Positions 1 through 6,724 of a stretch of 25,193 nucleotides of DNA are shown piece after piece. Below the pieces are notes generated by a model. It made no database searches, was not told where the DNA came from, and saw only the letters and a list, made by a program, of their open reading frames with translations. Source of the stretch: a virus. Location of the stretch: positions 1 through 25,193 of IMG/VR virus record IMGVR_UViG_3300044971_001039, one strand, 5' to 3'. Positions within the stretch are counted from its first letter, which is position 1; the number at the start of each line of letters is the position of its first letter. The translations under genes were made by a program, and so were the position numbers.

Positions 1-6
1 AAAAAG

Positions 7-1209
7 TTAGCTTGGATTAGCATTAAGTGAACCAGTCACAAATGCATCAGTATAGTAGATAGGTAAAGCAATTCTACCTTCAACACGAACTGTAATCTTG
101 TTCTCACGAACGTTAGTACCATCTTCCTCAAAGAATCTTACAATAGGATTCTCACGTACAAATAGCTGCGCACCTTTTGCCCAGTCTCCAACGATGTACT
201 TAGAATCACTCATTGCAGTAGACTTAAAGATAGGAACTCCAGAGATAAACAACTGACCATTTACAAGATCAACTGCAACTCCACCTGGAAGGGTGTAGTC
301 ATTAGTAGTTCCTCTAGTAAGCATTAAAGCATAAAACTGCTCTGGACTTAACAAGATACCATTTGCAGAGTGGTTATTGCTTTCAACTTGTGCAATTGAA
401 TCTAGCAACTTCTCAACCTGAATAGTACGAAATCCTGAGTAAGCCTCAGCGTTAGTAATTAAACCACCTAGCTGCGGAGATACACCAGTCCCATTCAATA
501 GCTGATTATCTTCTGCATCTAAATATTGCTCTAACAAGCGGCTTTGAAGATAAGAACGCATAGCTGAGATATCATCTAAAGCCTTGCGAGTAATCCGCAA
601 GAATCCTGCGATAAACTCACTTGGTGCAACCTCTTCTGTCAAATCGTAATCAATCTGTGATTTTGTTCCAGAGTTATCTAAGAACGGAGATACCGATCCC
701 TCTGATCCTGTCTCTTGAAGATAGTGAATTGCAGAGGTAGTCATAACTCCAGTAGGTAACAATGATCTAATGTGCAACTTACGTGGCGCAGCAGGAATGA
801 TACCTGGTAGCATCTGCACGTTTGCAGCAGCAAGATCAGTAATGTTAGCTAATGACATATCGCCAACTGTCTTTAATTCCATTGCAAACTGCTTGATCTC
901 TTTTCTACGGAATTTCTCCAAATTATCAGAGTTCTCATCCATAGCAGTAGCAAATGCTTGATTGAAAGAAATTGGGTTTGCTTCTTTAGCATCCATTTTT
1001 ATTCTGTTAGCTTGTGATTGCGCTTCTAACAATGCTTTGTCCATTGCATCAATTCTAACAGATGTAGATTTTTGCAATTCCTCTAGCTTTAAATCAGCTG
1101 CCTTTGTAGCTTCGCTGATAGCGTTTGCGATGATAGTCTTTGCTTCATCTAATGTTTTGGCTTTGTTTGCATCTAGCAACTCCTGAGCCTTTAATTCTAA
1201 ATTGTCCAT
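7..1209 (-). CDS. Major capsid protein, HK97 fold
   Basis: A 400-residue protein that builds the icosahedral shell. Residues 1-75 are Lys/Glu/Ala-rich and predicted to be coiled coil, like the HK97 delta domain that acts as an internal scaffold and is cut off by the prohead protease. The capsid domain follows from about residue 110; the stretch around YLQETGSEGSVSPF, then TEEVAPSEFIAGFLRITRKA, is the typical HK97 gp5 pattern (N-arm/E-loop into the spine helix). The end near RVEGRIALPIYYTDAF is the usual A-domain and C-terminal strand. It starts with ATG three bases after the protease stop, in the order protease-capsid that is standard for HK97-type phages. The stop codon is 6 bases from the window edge. 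The family call is firm; the cleavage site after the delta region cannot be placed by eye. Confidence 0.93.
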   Translation of the reverse strand: MDNLELKAQELLDANKAKTLDEAKTIIANAISEATKAADLKLEELQKSTSVRIDAMDKALLEAQSQANRIKMDAKEANPISFNQAFATAMDENSDNLEKFRRKEIKQFAMELKTVGDMSLANITDLAAANVQMLPGIIPAAPRKLHIRSLLPTGVMTTSAIHYLQETGSEGSVSPFLDNSGTKSQIDYDLTEEVAPSEFIAGFLRITRKALDDISAMRSYLQSRLLEQYLDAEDNQLLNGTGVSPQLGGLITNAEAYSGFRTIQVEKLLDSIAQVESNNHSANGILLSPEQFYALMLTRGTTNDYTLPGGVAVDLVNGQLFISGVPIFKSTAMSDSKYIVGDWAKGAQLFVRENPIVRFFEEDGTNVRENKITVRVEGRIALPIYYTDAFVTGSLNANPS

Positions 1210-1211
1210 TT

Positions 1212-1919
1212 CTAATTTTTTAAGACGTTAATTAAACTTGTTAATATATTCGGCTCATCAGTTTTAGGAGTGGATTTGACCGGCTCTTTACCTAATAGTG
1301 AATTTTTTCCTAAATTGAAAGCCTCTAATTGGAACTGCTTTAATGCAATTTCCAATCTGCCGAAGCCTTCATCCGTTAAGCTACCATCTTTTAGTAACTT
1401 AATCATTTTACCAATCTGGTCATTAATCTCTGCCATTGTCAAGGACTTGAATCCTGTAAATGGAGTATTTGGATTAGCTCCTAGAGTTACATTTGATCCC
1501 TCGTATAACTTAATCTCTTTAATCATTCTCATTCCTGTCTGCTGATCATAGTCTGACTTAATCGTACTAAACCCAATGGAATGCTGAACAACAATACCCT
1601 CTGCATAAAGAATCATTGCATCCTTTCCGTAGCTTGTAGGTGCAATCTTACTTTCAAAGTAAATACCTTTCTCCTGCGCCTCTAAAACCATTGGTTTACC
1701 ATGCGGTTGTGCGTAGTTATGCTGATTTAAAAAGAATATCTCATTTGATCCCATCGGGCCGCGTTCTGCAATTGTCTTTGTCGCTGCGCCTGGCATTATA
1801 ATATCATCATCATAATCCATATTCCCAAAACTCGCAAAGTAACCGGTAACAGTCATCCTTTCGGGATCCATGTCCTTAATCTCGGCTTTATAGTTTTTGT
1901 ATTCCAATAATCCTTTCAT
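1212..1919 (-). CDS. Prohead protease, HK97 family (U35/S78-like)
   Basis: A 235-residue maturation protease that processes the capsid delta domain during head assembly. The N-terminal half has the family pattern: a GYFASFGNMDYDDDIIMPGA strand-turn region, the catalytic histidine in FLNQHN (His67) and the serine in VQHSIGF (Ser114). Glu140 in IKLYEGS is a good candidate for the third residue of the triad. The C-terminal about 70 residues are helical and Lys-rich and may be a scaffold-like or capsid-binding tail. It lies between the head morphogenesis gene (24 bases upstream) and the capsid gene (2 bases downstream), as expected. Family assignment is firm; the triad is by analogy with HK97 gp4. 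Confidence 0.9.
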   Translation of the reverse strand: MKGLLEYKNYKAEIKDMDPERMTVTGYFASFGNMDYDDDIIMPGAATKTIAERGPMGSNEIFFLNQHNYAQPHGKPMVLEAQEKGIYFESKIAPTSYGKDAMILYAEGIVVQHSIGFSTIKSDYDQQTGMRMIKEIKLYEGSNVTLGANPNTPFTGFKSLTMAEINDQIGKMIKLLKDGSLTDEGFGRLEIALKQFQLEAFNLGKNSLLGKEPVKSTPKTDEPNILTSLINVLKN

Positions 1920-1943
1920 AATTGAAAATTTTATGTAAATATA

Positions 1944-3074
1944 CTATTCATTATCTATTTCTTTTAATTTTCTTATCGCCCATTCAACTCCTGCCGTACC
2001 ACCCCATGCATCCCACATTAAACCACCGCAACCCTCTGAATATGGAACATCTGCATGTTGTTGATGTCTTTTAAAAGATGCCATTCTAGCGATTGTATCT
2101 CTAGACAAAGGTTCTCTGTTTGCTAACTGTCTAGCTCTAGCTTTGCCCACAGGCGTTCCACATTCGCCCCATCCGTTTGATTCAACCCATTTTAAGGCTC
2201 TTTTTGCGTTATTAGTTGCTGCCTGTGGGTAGTCTGTATAGGTTTTAGCTTTTCTCATATAGGCTGGTGTTCTCGGCTTCAATATCGGCAATCCATCTGC
2301 ATCCTTTATAGCTTCCGTTGCCATTACACATCTGCAATTAACAACCTCAGCTGCAGGTGCGCCAACCTCACCCGGATACATCATTGGAACGCCACCAACT
2401 ATAAAAGGCTGATTTATGGCTATTCTATCTTGCGTCATTAGCAAATGACTTCGCCTTGTGCGCTTATCCTTTGTGTTTATCCAAAACTTTTGCACCTCGT
2501 AATCAGAACTCTCAGCACCCATGTTAATCCCAAAGTTTGCGGTTTTTGTTGACTCGGTTCTTGCAATAACCAAAGACCTTGCTCTGTTATATGCAGGATC
2601 GTTTAATGTTTCTTGAAATAATTTAGCCTGATCTCGTCTGGACAAATTTTGTCCTAAAATATTAGATAATAAGTTATTAATAATATTCTTTGTTGTATCA
2701 TCAATACCCTGAACTGTAGTGCCACCAACAAGCCTAAAGAAATTCACCATCTCTTCATACCATGCAGCATTAAAGAAATCTATTATAAAATCCTTTTTGG
2801 TTTTAGGTACTGAGTTTCTAATCCAGTCATAGGAAAATGTCGCAGCTGATACGCCAACCTTTGTGTAAATCTTTTCTAATCCAGAATATAAAGGTTTTTG
2901 CTGAACTAAGAACTGAATGTATAATTCGATATTATCAAACGTATCCTCATTGACAAAGTCAGCAACTGCACCTGTCTGATCATCTAGTGCCTTCTTAATG
3001 ATGGGATAAGCATAAGCCTCATACTCCTTATGTAGCTTTAAATATGTTTTATGATATTTAACACTACTTGCCAT
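1944..3074 (-). CDS. Phage head morphogenesis protein (Mu gpF/SPP1 gp7-like) with extra C-terminal module
   Basis: A 376-residue minor head protein, of the group that binds the portal and enters the procapsid. The Mu F-like domain covers roughly residues 140-253: ARTESTKTANFG, then KFWINTKDKRTRRSH, a PF..GG..MMYPG stretch, and the closing Asn-Cys-Arg-Cys motif (residues 246-249), the usual signature. A second module, residues 285-370, follows: ECGTPVGKARARQLANREPLS, then RMASFKRHQQ and a Gly/Trp-rich end (MWDAWGGTAGVEWAIRKL). I recall this module as a recurrent piece in phage head proteins, sometimes alone or attached to other partners; its function is not known to me. The start overlaps the end of the portal gene by 11 bases. 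Confidence 0.87.
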   Translation of the reverse strand: MASSVKYHKTYLKLHKEYEAYAYPIIKKALDDQTGAVADFVNEDTFDNIELYIQFLVQQKPLYSGLEKIYTKVGVSAATFSYDWIRNSVPKTKKDFIIDFFNAAWYEEMVNFFRLVGGTTVQGIDDTTKNIINNLLSNILGQNLSRRDQAKLFQETLNDPAYNRARSLVIARTESTKTANFGINMGAESSDYEVQKFWINTKDKRTRRSHLLMTQDRIAINQPFIVGGVPMMYPGEVGAPAAEVVNCRCVMATEAIKDADGLPILKPRTPAYMRKAKTYTDYPQAATNNAKRALKWVESNGWGECGTPVGKARARQLANREPLSRDTIARMASFKRHQQHADVPYSEGCGGLMWDAWGGTAGVEWAIRKLKEIDNE

Positions 3075-4506
3075 TTATTGTAGCATTGTTATACGCCGCA
3101 TCTAAAGACAATTCCTCAATCGGAACTAGATTAGCCGGTACGTAAATATTACCCATCTCTTTAGTGCTAATCTTATCATACCCTTGAGCAATACGCTTTT
3201 CATCAGGCGTTATCCAATAGGACTGATTTAGCCATGCAGTTAGCTTTGCCATGTCCTCTTGCATCTCCGGATAACTACTAAAATCAAAATCAAAATAGTA
3301 TTTCTTTCCGTAGGCTTTCGCGTATGGCTCACACACAAACTTATTGATGGCATCCCTAATTTTGCGAGATAGCGGAGCGGTTGCGTTATAAATTAACTGC
3401 TTAGATGCCCAACCCATGTTATTGTCAGTTGATGCAGATTCGCTACCTGAGAACTGAATAGGCACGTGAAACGCTGCATATATCTTTTTAGTGTCTATGT
3501 TTAGCGATTCGATTAACTGCAAATCAGTTGATGGCATTCCTATCTGTGTCCATTTCAAAGGCCCTGAACTTGGAAATATACGATCCATTAAAGTTTCGCC
3601 GCGCTTTGCTTCTACAAACTTTTCTTTCAGCACATTCATTTGGTCTTTAGTCAAACTTGCACCCGGGCCATCTGGTGAGATAAAACCATAAGCGCCACCA
3701 TTTCTGATCTGCTTTAGCAATTCGTTATCACCCTCATTCTCTTTTAGTACGTTTCTGTAAATAGCTTTGATTGGTGATTGTCCATATAGTTGCGCACCGG
3801 TCAAAGTAAAGTCAGGATTAAAGGATTTGAAATGAACAACTTGGTGAGCTGGTATAGGAACTTCGGTCATATAAACCGATCGCATTTGATAACCTTTAAT
3901 TGGCTCAAACATTCCGCCAGAGATAATCTCAATAAACTGACTAGGCAAAGAATACAACTGAGACCATATTTGTTTTTCGGTCATTGCAGCATCCTTACCA
4001 TTTCCAAAGATATATCCATCGCCTGTACATAAGAAGAACCCTGCTAGATCAGTCATCCACTCCTCATACGTTTGCTGAGGATTAGGCTTTGCTAATAAGT
4101 CCAAAATAGGATTGTTTTCTACTTGATTAAACATCTGCTCTTTAAGTTGCAAAGTCCGCATCTTAGCGGTTGCGCCCTCTGCCATTGACATATTCTGAAA
4201 AACCTTTAGATCCTTTTTAGTTACGCCCTCTTTAACTTCGTATAGGCAATAAGCGCATTCAGCTATCTTCTTAGATATAATATCAATGCAAGTATAGATG
4301 TCGGCGTTTTTCTTAAATCCTTCATCTACAAACTTTACCTTATCTTCAAAGTCAACTATGACCTGATTATTGCCAATCCACCCAAAAACATTCTGATTAT
4401 AAAGGTTAGCAGTTATCTGTTGTTGAAGTCCTGGCATTAACGCCTGTAACTGAGTAGTAGCTGCCTTTTCTATATCAGCTTTGAATATCTTAGAAAATAC
4501 GCCCAT
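3064..4506 (-). CDS. Portal protein, HK97 family
   Basis: A 480-residue portal subunit, forming the dodecameric ring at the capsid vertex through which DNA is pumped and to which the tail attaches. Seen: an N-terminal amphipathic region, then KKNADIYTCIDIISKKIAECAYCLYEV (the conserved start of the portal stem/wing domain), NPILDLLAKPNPQQTYEEWM, the HFKSFNPDF/GQSPI region, and the C-terminal FSGSESASTDNNMGWASKQLIYNATAPLSRKI segment, all typical of HK97-type portals. The reading frame also has an upstream TTG codon (4521), but the ATG at 4506, one base after the terminase stop, is the better start and gives MGVFSKIF. Gene order terminase-portal-morphogenesis supports the call. Confidence 0.93.
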   Translation of the reverse strand: MGVFSKIFKADIEKAATTQLQALMPGLQQQITANLYNQNVFGWIGNNQVIVDFEDKVKFVDEGFKKNADIYTCIDIISKKIAECAYCLYEVKEGVTKKDLKVFQNMSMAEGATAKMRTLQLKEQMFNQVENNPILDLLAKPNPQQTYEEWMTDLAGFFLCTGDGYIFGNGKDAAMTEKQIWSQLYSLPSQFIEIISGGMFEPIKGYQMRSVYMTEVPIPAHQVVHFKSFNPDFTLTGAQLYGQSPIKAIYRNVLKENEGDNELLKQIRNGGAYGFISPDGPGASLTKDQMNVLKEKFVEAKRGETLMDRIFPSSGPLKWTQIGMPSTDLQLIESLNIDTKKIYAAFHVPIQFSGSESASTDNNMGWASKQLIYNATAPLSRKIRDAINKFVCEPYAKAYGKKYYFDFDFSSYPEMQEDMAKLTAWLNQSYWITPDEKRIAQGYDKISTKEMGNIYVPANLVPIEELSLDAAYNNATINGK

Positions 4507-4507
4507 G

Positions 4508-5674
4508 TTAATTCCAATCAAATGAATATTCTTGTTTAATTTTAGATGCTAACTTATTTAAAGCCACGTAACGCAACGGATCTATTAAGTGATTAAAAGA
4601 ATCAATAGGCTCATTCAGCATCCTGCCTGTTTTATCTTTTTTCCAAATATAGCTAAATAATTCCTTTTTAAAATTATGACTATTTGCGGTAACATTTATC
4701 TTATATCTTTTAAGGATGTCAATGCCTTGCTTGATACTGTCCGGCCCTTTCATCGCGCCATGTATGTTAAAACCTTCCGCATAGATTTCCTGTATTGACT
4801 TAGGCTCTGCGCTATCTGCTATAATCTCCTGATCTTCCGTAACTCCAAATTCTCGCAGCTTACGACAAATATCCATGTTAGTTAGCCTAGTCTCATAACA
4901 CATCTCATTAACCCATAACTCGCCGCCTGACTTGTAAACCTCTATTATGCCAGTCGGATCATTCGTAAAACCAAAGTCAATTGCAAATGCAATCAAATCC
5001 GCATCCTCTGGGATCCGTTCACAAATGGCCCAGTTCCTAAAGATAACGCCCTCAATCTTACCTGTCAAACCTCTGGCATATACTCGCCATAGTTCTAAGT
5101 CCAAGTCTTTTATCGCTTCGATTCTATCATGATCTTGATCTGATAGGAATGGATTATGCCTGTGATCTGAGATAATTAGCTTAGTATCTGGCTGACCGAT
5201 TAGCTTAGTATGCGCCCAAAACTCATTAGTCGGGTTGTAGTCTATGTAGATTTGATTCTTTGTCCTAATAGCTAACTGCCAGTAGATTTGATAGCTTATA
5301 CCGTTAGCCTCATTTACGAAAAGATAGTCACGCTTACCATTCTTAGCGGACTGCTCATTTTCAAAAGAAACAAACTCAATCAATGAGCCATTCTTAAAAT
5401 AGATAATTCTTTCGGTTCTATTCCAGAATTTTAACTGGGATTGTAAATATTTGTTATCTGCAAATATATTCTCTGCATCCCGGTATGCACCCTTGCGCAA
5501 GTTTGGCAATGATTCACCGGCAACTGTAATGACTGACCTCTGCTCGGTTACTGCTTTATAGAATAGCAGTTGCATGATAGAGTAGGTTTTGCTTGAGGAT
5601 GTTCCACCTTGGTTTATTAAAACCTTTTCCTTGTAATTATAATTTTTATAAAAGACAGGTGAGCATTTAAACAT
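4508..5674 (-). CDS. terL: Terminase large subunit (PBSX/Terminase_3 type)
   Basis: A 388-residue packaging motor with ATPase and nuclease halves. The ATPase shows Walker A GGTSSSKT (residues 23-30), Walker B YLFVNEAN (117-124, with catalytic Glu122) and the coupling motif DYNPTNEF (145-152). The nuclease carries three acidic positions in the expected places: AIDFG (Asp233), IIADSAEPKS (Asp287) and HLIDPLRY (Asp365), an RNase H-like arrangement that cuts the concatemer. The start overlaps the small subunit stop by 8 bases, so translation is probably coupled. The sequence type resembles PBSX-like terminases; the packaging strategy (headful or cos) cannot be told from this alone. Confidence 0.95.
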   Translation of the reverse strand: MFKCSPVFYKNYNYKEKVLINQGGTSSSKTYSIMQLLFYKAVTEQRSVITVAGESLPNLRKGAYRDAENIFADNKYLQSQLKFWNRTERIIYFKNGSLIEFVSFENEQSAKNGKRDYLFVNEANGISYQIYWQLAIRTKNQIYIDYNPTNEFWAHTKLIGQPDTKLIISDHRHNPFLSDQDHDRIEAIKDLDLELWRVYARGLTGKIEGVIFRNWAICERIPEDADLIAFAIDFGFTNDPTGIIEVYKSGGELWVNEMCYETRLTNMDICRKLREFGVTEDQEIIADSAEPKSIQEIYAEGFNIHGAMKGPDSIKQGIDILKRYKINVTANSHNFKKELFSYIWKKDKTGRMLNEPIDSFNHLIDPLRYVALNKLASKIKQEYSFDWN

Positions 5675-5957
5675 CCTCTATATCATTTTCATTGTTAGCT
5701 ATCGGCGGAGCAGTATTGTAAATAACTGGAGCAGGTATGCTTAACAACAAATCGCCATCTACCGAAACCTCTTGTTTTGGTTTGCTCCATCTGTATTCCA
5801 TAAACATTTTAAGAGCTGCCATATCGCCCTCCTCTAACTTATCATTTAACAATTTTAACGCTTTATCATCCATTGGTGATAATCTTTCAATTAAAGCTAT
5901 CTCATCAGATTTACGTTTTCTACCTGCATTTTCTCTAGATCCGCCTCTGTTTTCCAT
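5667..5957 (-). CDS. terS: Terminase small subunit (putative)
   Basis: A 96-residue protein directly upstream of and overlapping the large terminase. It begins MENRGGSRENAGRKRKSDE, a basic Gly/Arg N-terminus (GRK motif) common in small terminases and in other phage DNA-binding proteins, followed by a helical stretch (residues 25-60) that could be the DNA-recognition or oligomerisation part. The C-terminal 25 residues are acidic and Asn/Pro-rich and could contact the large subunit. The assignment rests mainly on position and on this basic-helical-acidic layout; it is short compared with classical small terminases (about 150 residues). Confidence 0.75.
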   Translation of the reverse strand: MENRGGSRENAGRKRKSDEIALIERLSPMDDKALKLLNDKLEEGDMAALKMFMEYRWSKPKQEVSVDGDLLLSIPAPVIYNTAPPIANNENDIEDV

Positions 5958-5967
5958 TTTGAAATAT

Positions 5968-5990
5968 TTTGATTATTCAAATCAAAGTTA
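5968..5990 (-). promoter_or_regulatory. Candidate packaging/head operon promoter with overlapping inverted repeat
   Basis: On the minus strand TAACTTTG (5990-5983) matches the Bacteroidota -7 consensus TAnnTTTG perfectly and lies 26 bases upstream of the small terminase ATG. No TTTG is found at the usual distance upstream, so the -33 part is missing or divergent. The element overlaps a 7-bp inverted repeat with a 5-base spacer (TTTGATT 5968-5974, AATCAAA 5980-5986), which could be an operator, making this a possible activator-dependent or repressed late promoter. The sequence match is seen; promoter function is inferred. Confidence 0.42.
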
Positions 5991-6026
5991 CAAAAATCTG
6001 ATAACTTCCTAATTTTTGTAAATGGA

Positions 6027-6248
6027 TCATTTAAACAACCTTATCAAGTCCTGAATATCCTCCATTGTTTTGGCGTTTGTTGTAATCCATTCATCGCAAA
6101 ATTTAATTTCAAGGATATTATTTACGTAGAAATTAATACTAAACTTTTCATCGGTGTAAGTGTAATCATTAAATACTCTATCTTCTGGATAAGATGTATC
6201 TACAAATCCCATCTCAATTAATGCTTCTGGTGTAATTGGTGTTTTCAT
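6027..6248 (-). CDS. Hypothetical protein, 73 aa
   Basis: Function not recognised. A small acidic protein (starting MKTPITPEALIEMGFVDTSYPED) with a middle stretch rich in Tyr/Phe and alternating hydrophobics (FSINFYVNNILEIKFCDEW) suggesting beta strands, and a helical end (MEDIQDLIRLFK). The N-terminal pattern, TPEALIEMGF followed by a beta-hairpin with aromatic residues, recurs in small phage proteins of Bacteroidota as I remember them, without known role. Its ATG overlaps the stop of the upstream 62-aa gene by 4 bases (ATGA), so the two form one translational unit just ahead of the terminase genes. Confidence 0.7.
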   Translation of the reverse strand: MKTPITPEALIEMGFVDTSYPEDRVFNDYTYTDEKFSINFYVNNILEIKFCDEWITTNAKTMEDIQDLIRLFK

Positions 6249-6433
6249 AGTTTTCTAATTTTGGTGTAATCATTATTAAATTCACAATCATTCAAAGTAT
6301 CTATCCGTTGTTTGATGCAGCGGATGAATAGGGCGCGGCGTTCCTCACTAACCTTAGTAAGTTCGTAAATATCTCCCGGTTGAAGTCTATCAATAATTTG
6401 CCAAGCGCGAGATAGGTTTTCGTCTGTTTCCAT
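6245..6433 (-). CDS. Hypothetical protein, 62 aa
   Basis: Function not recognised. A small, mostly helical and charged protein (METDENLSRAWQIIDRLQPG, then YELTKVSEERRALFIRCIKQRID). The segment after DRLQPGDIYELTKV could fold as a short helix-turn-helix-like unit, but this is not strong enough to call. It is the first gene after the TTAATAGG repeat array, with its ATG one base from the first repeat copy (6434), so its transcription or translation may depend on that array. The ATGA overlap with the next gene supports it as a real gene. Confidence 0.65.
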   Translation of the reverse strand: METDENLSRAWQIIDRLQPGDIYELTKVSEERRALFIRCIKQRIDTLNDCEFNNDYTKIRKL

Positions 6434-6724
6434 CTTAATAGGTTAATAGGATAGTTAATAGGATAAAATTTATTATCCTATTAAGATTTTTCTGTGTTGT
6501 TGATAGCTTAAAGTACATATTTATATAATCTTAATAGGTTAATAGGATATATTTATATAATTAATGTTTCTGTATAAATGTATGATGTATTTTTTTGTTG
6601 CTATGTTGTAGAAATAAACTAACTGACTTTTACCTATTAACCTATTAACCTATTAAGGTTAGAACTCAAAATCCTGACTTTCAATACTTTGCGAGTTTAA
6701 CCGGATAAGCTCGTACCTATTAAG
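6434..6724. repeat. TTAATAGG repeat array, ten copies, next to primase gene
   Basis: Ten exact copies of the octamer TTAATAGG. Plus orientation: 6435, 6443, 6455, 6531, 6539. Minus orientation (CCTATTAA): 6477, 6633, 6641, 6649, and 6716, the last inside the 3' end of the primase gene. They form clusters at 6435-6484, 6531-6546 and 6633-6656, starting about 96 and 102 bases apart. A 17-base unit CTTAATAGGTTAATAGG occurs three times (6434, 6530, and inverted 6641-6657). A 13-base AT repeat ATATTTATATAAT flanks the middle cluster at 6517-6529 and 6549-6561. The rest of the 225-base intergenic stretch is AT-rich with no gene seen. Iteron-like spacing beside a primase-helicase suggests an origin or a multi-site operator. 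Confidence 0.9.
6455..6484. repeat. Perfect 12-bp palindrome with 6-base spacer
   Basis: TTAATAGGATAA (6455-6466) and TTATCCTATTAA (6473-6484) are exact reverse complements separated by AATTTA. The arms contain two of the TTAATAGG octamers facing each other. As RNA on the minus strand it could form a hairpin downstream of the primase gene, but no run of U follows, so a DNA role (protein binding or origin cruciform) fits better than an intrinsic terminator. Confidence 0.8.

Noticed and set aside
4507-4521. TTG start for the portal gene
   Set aside because: An ATG at 4506, one base after the terminase stop, gives a normal start; the five extra residues have no support.
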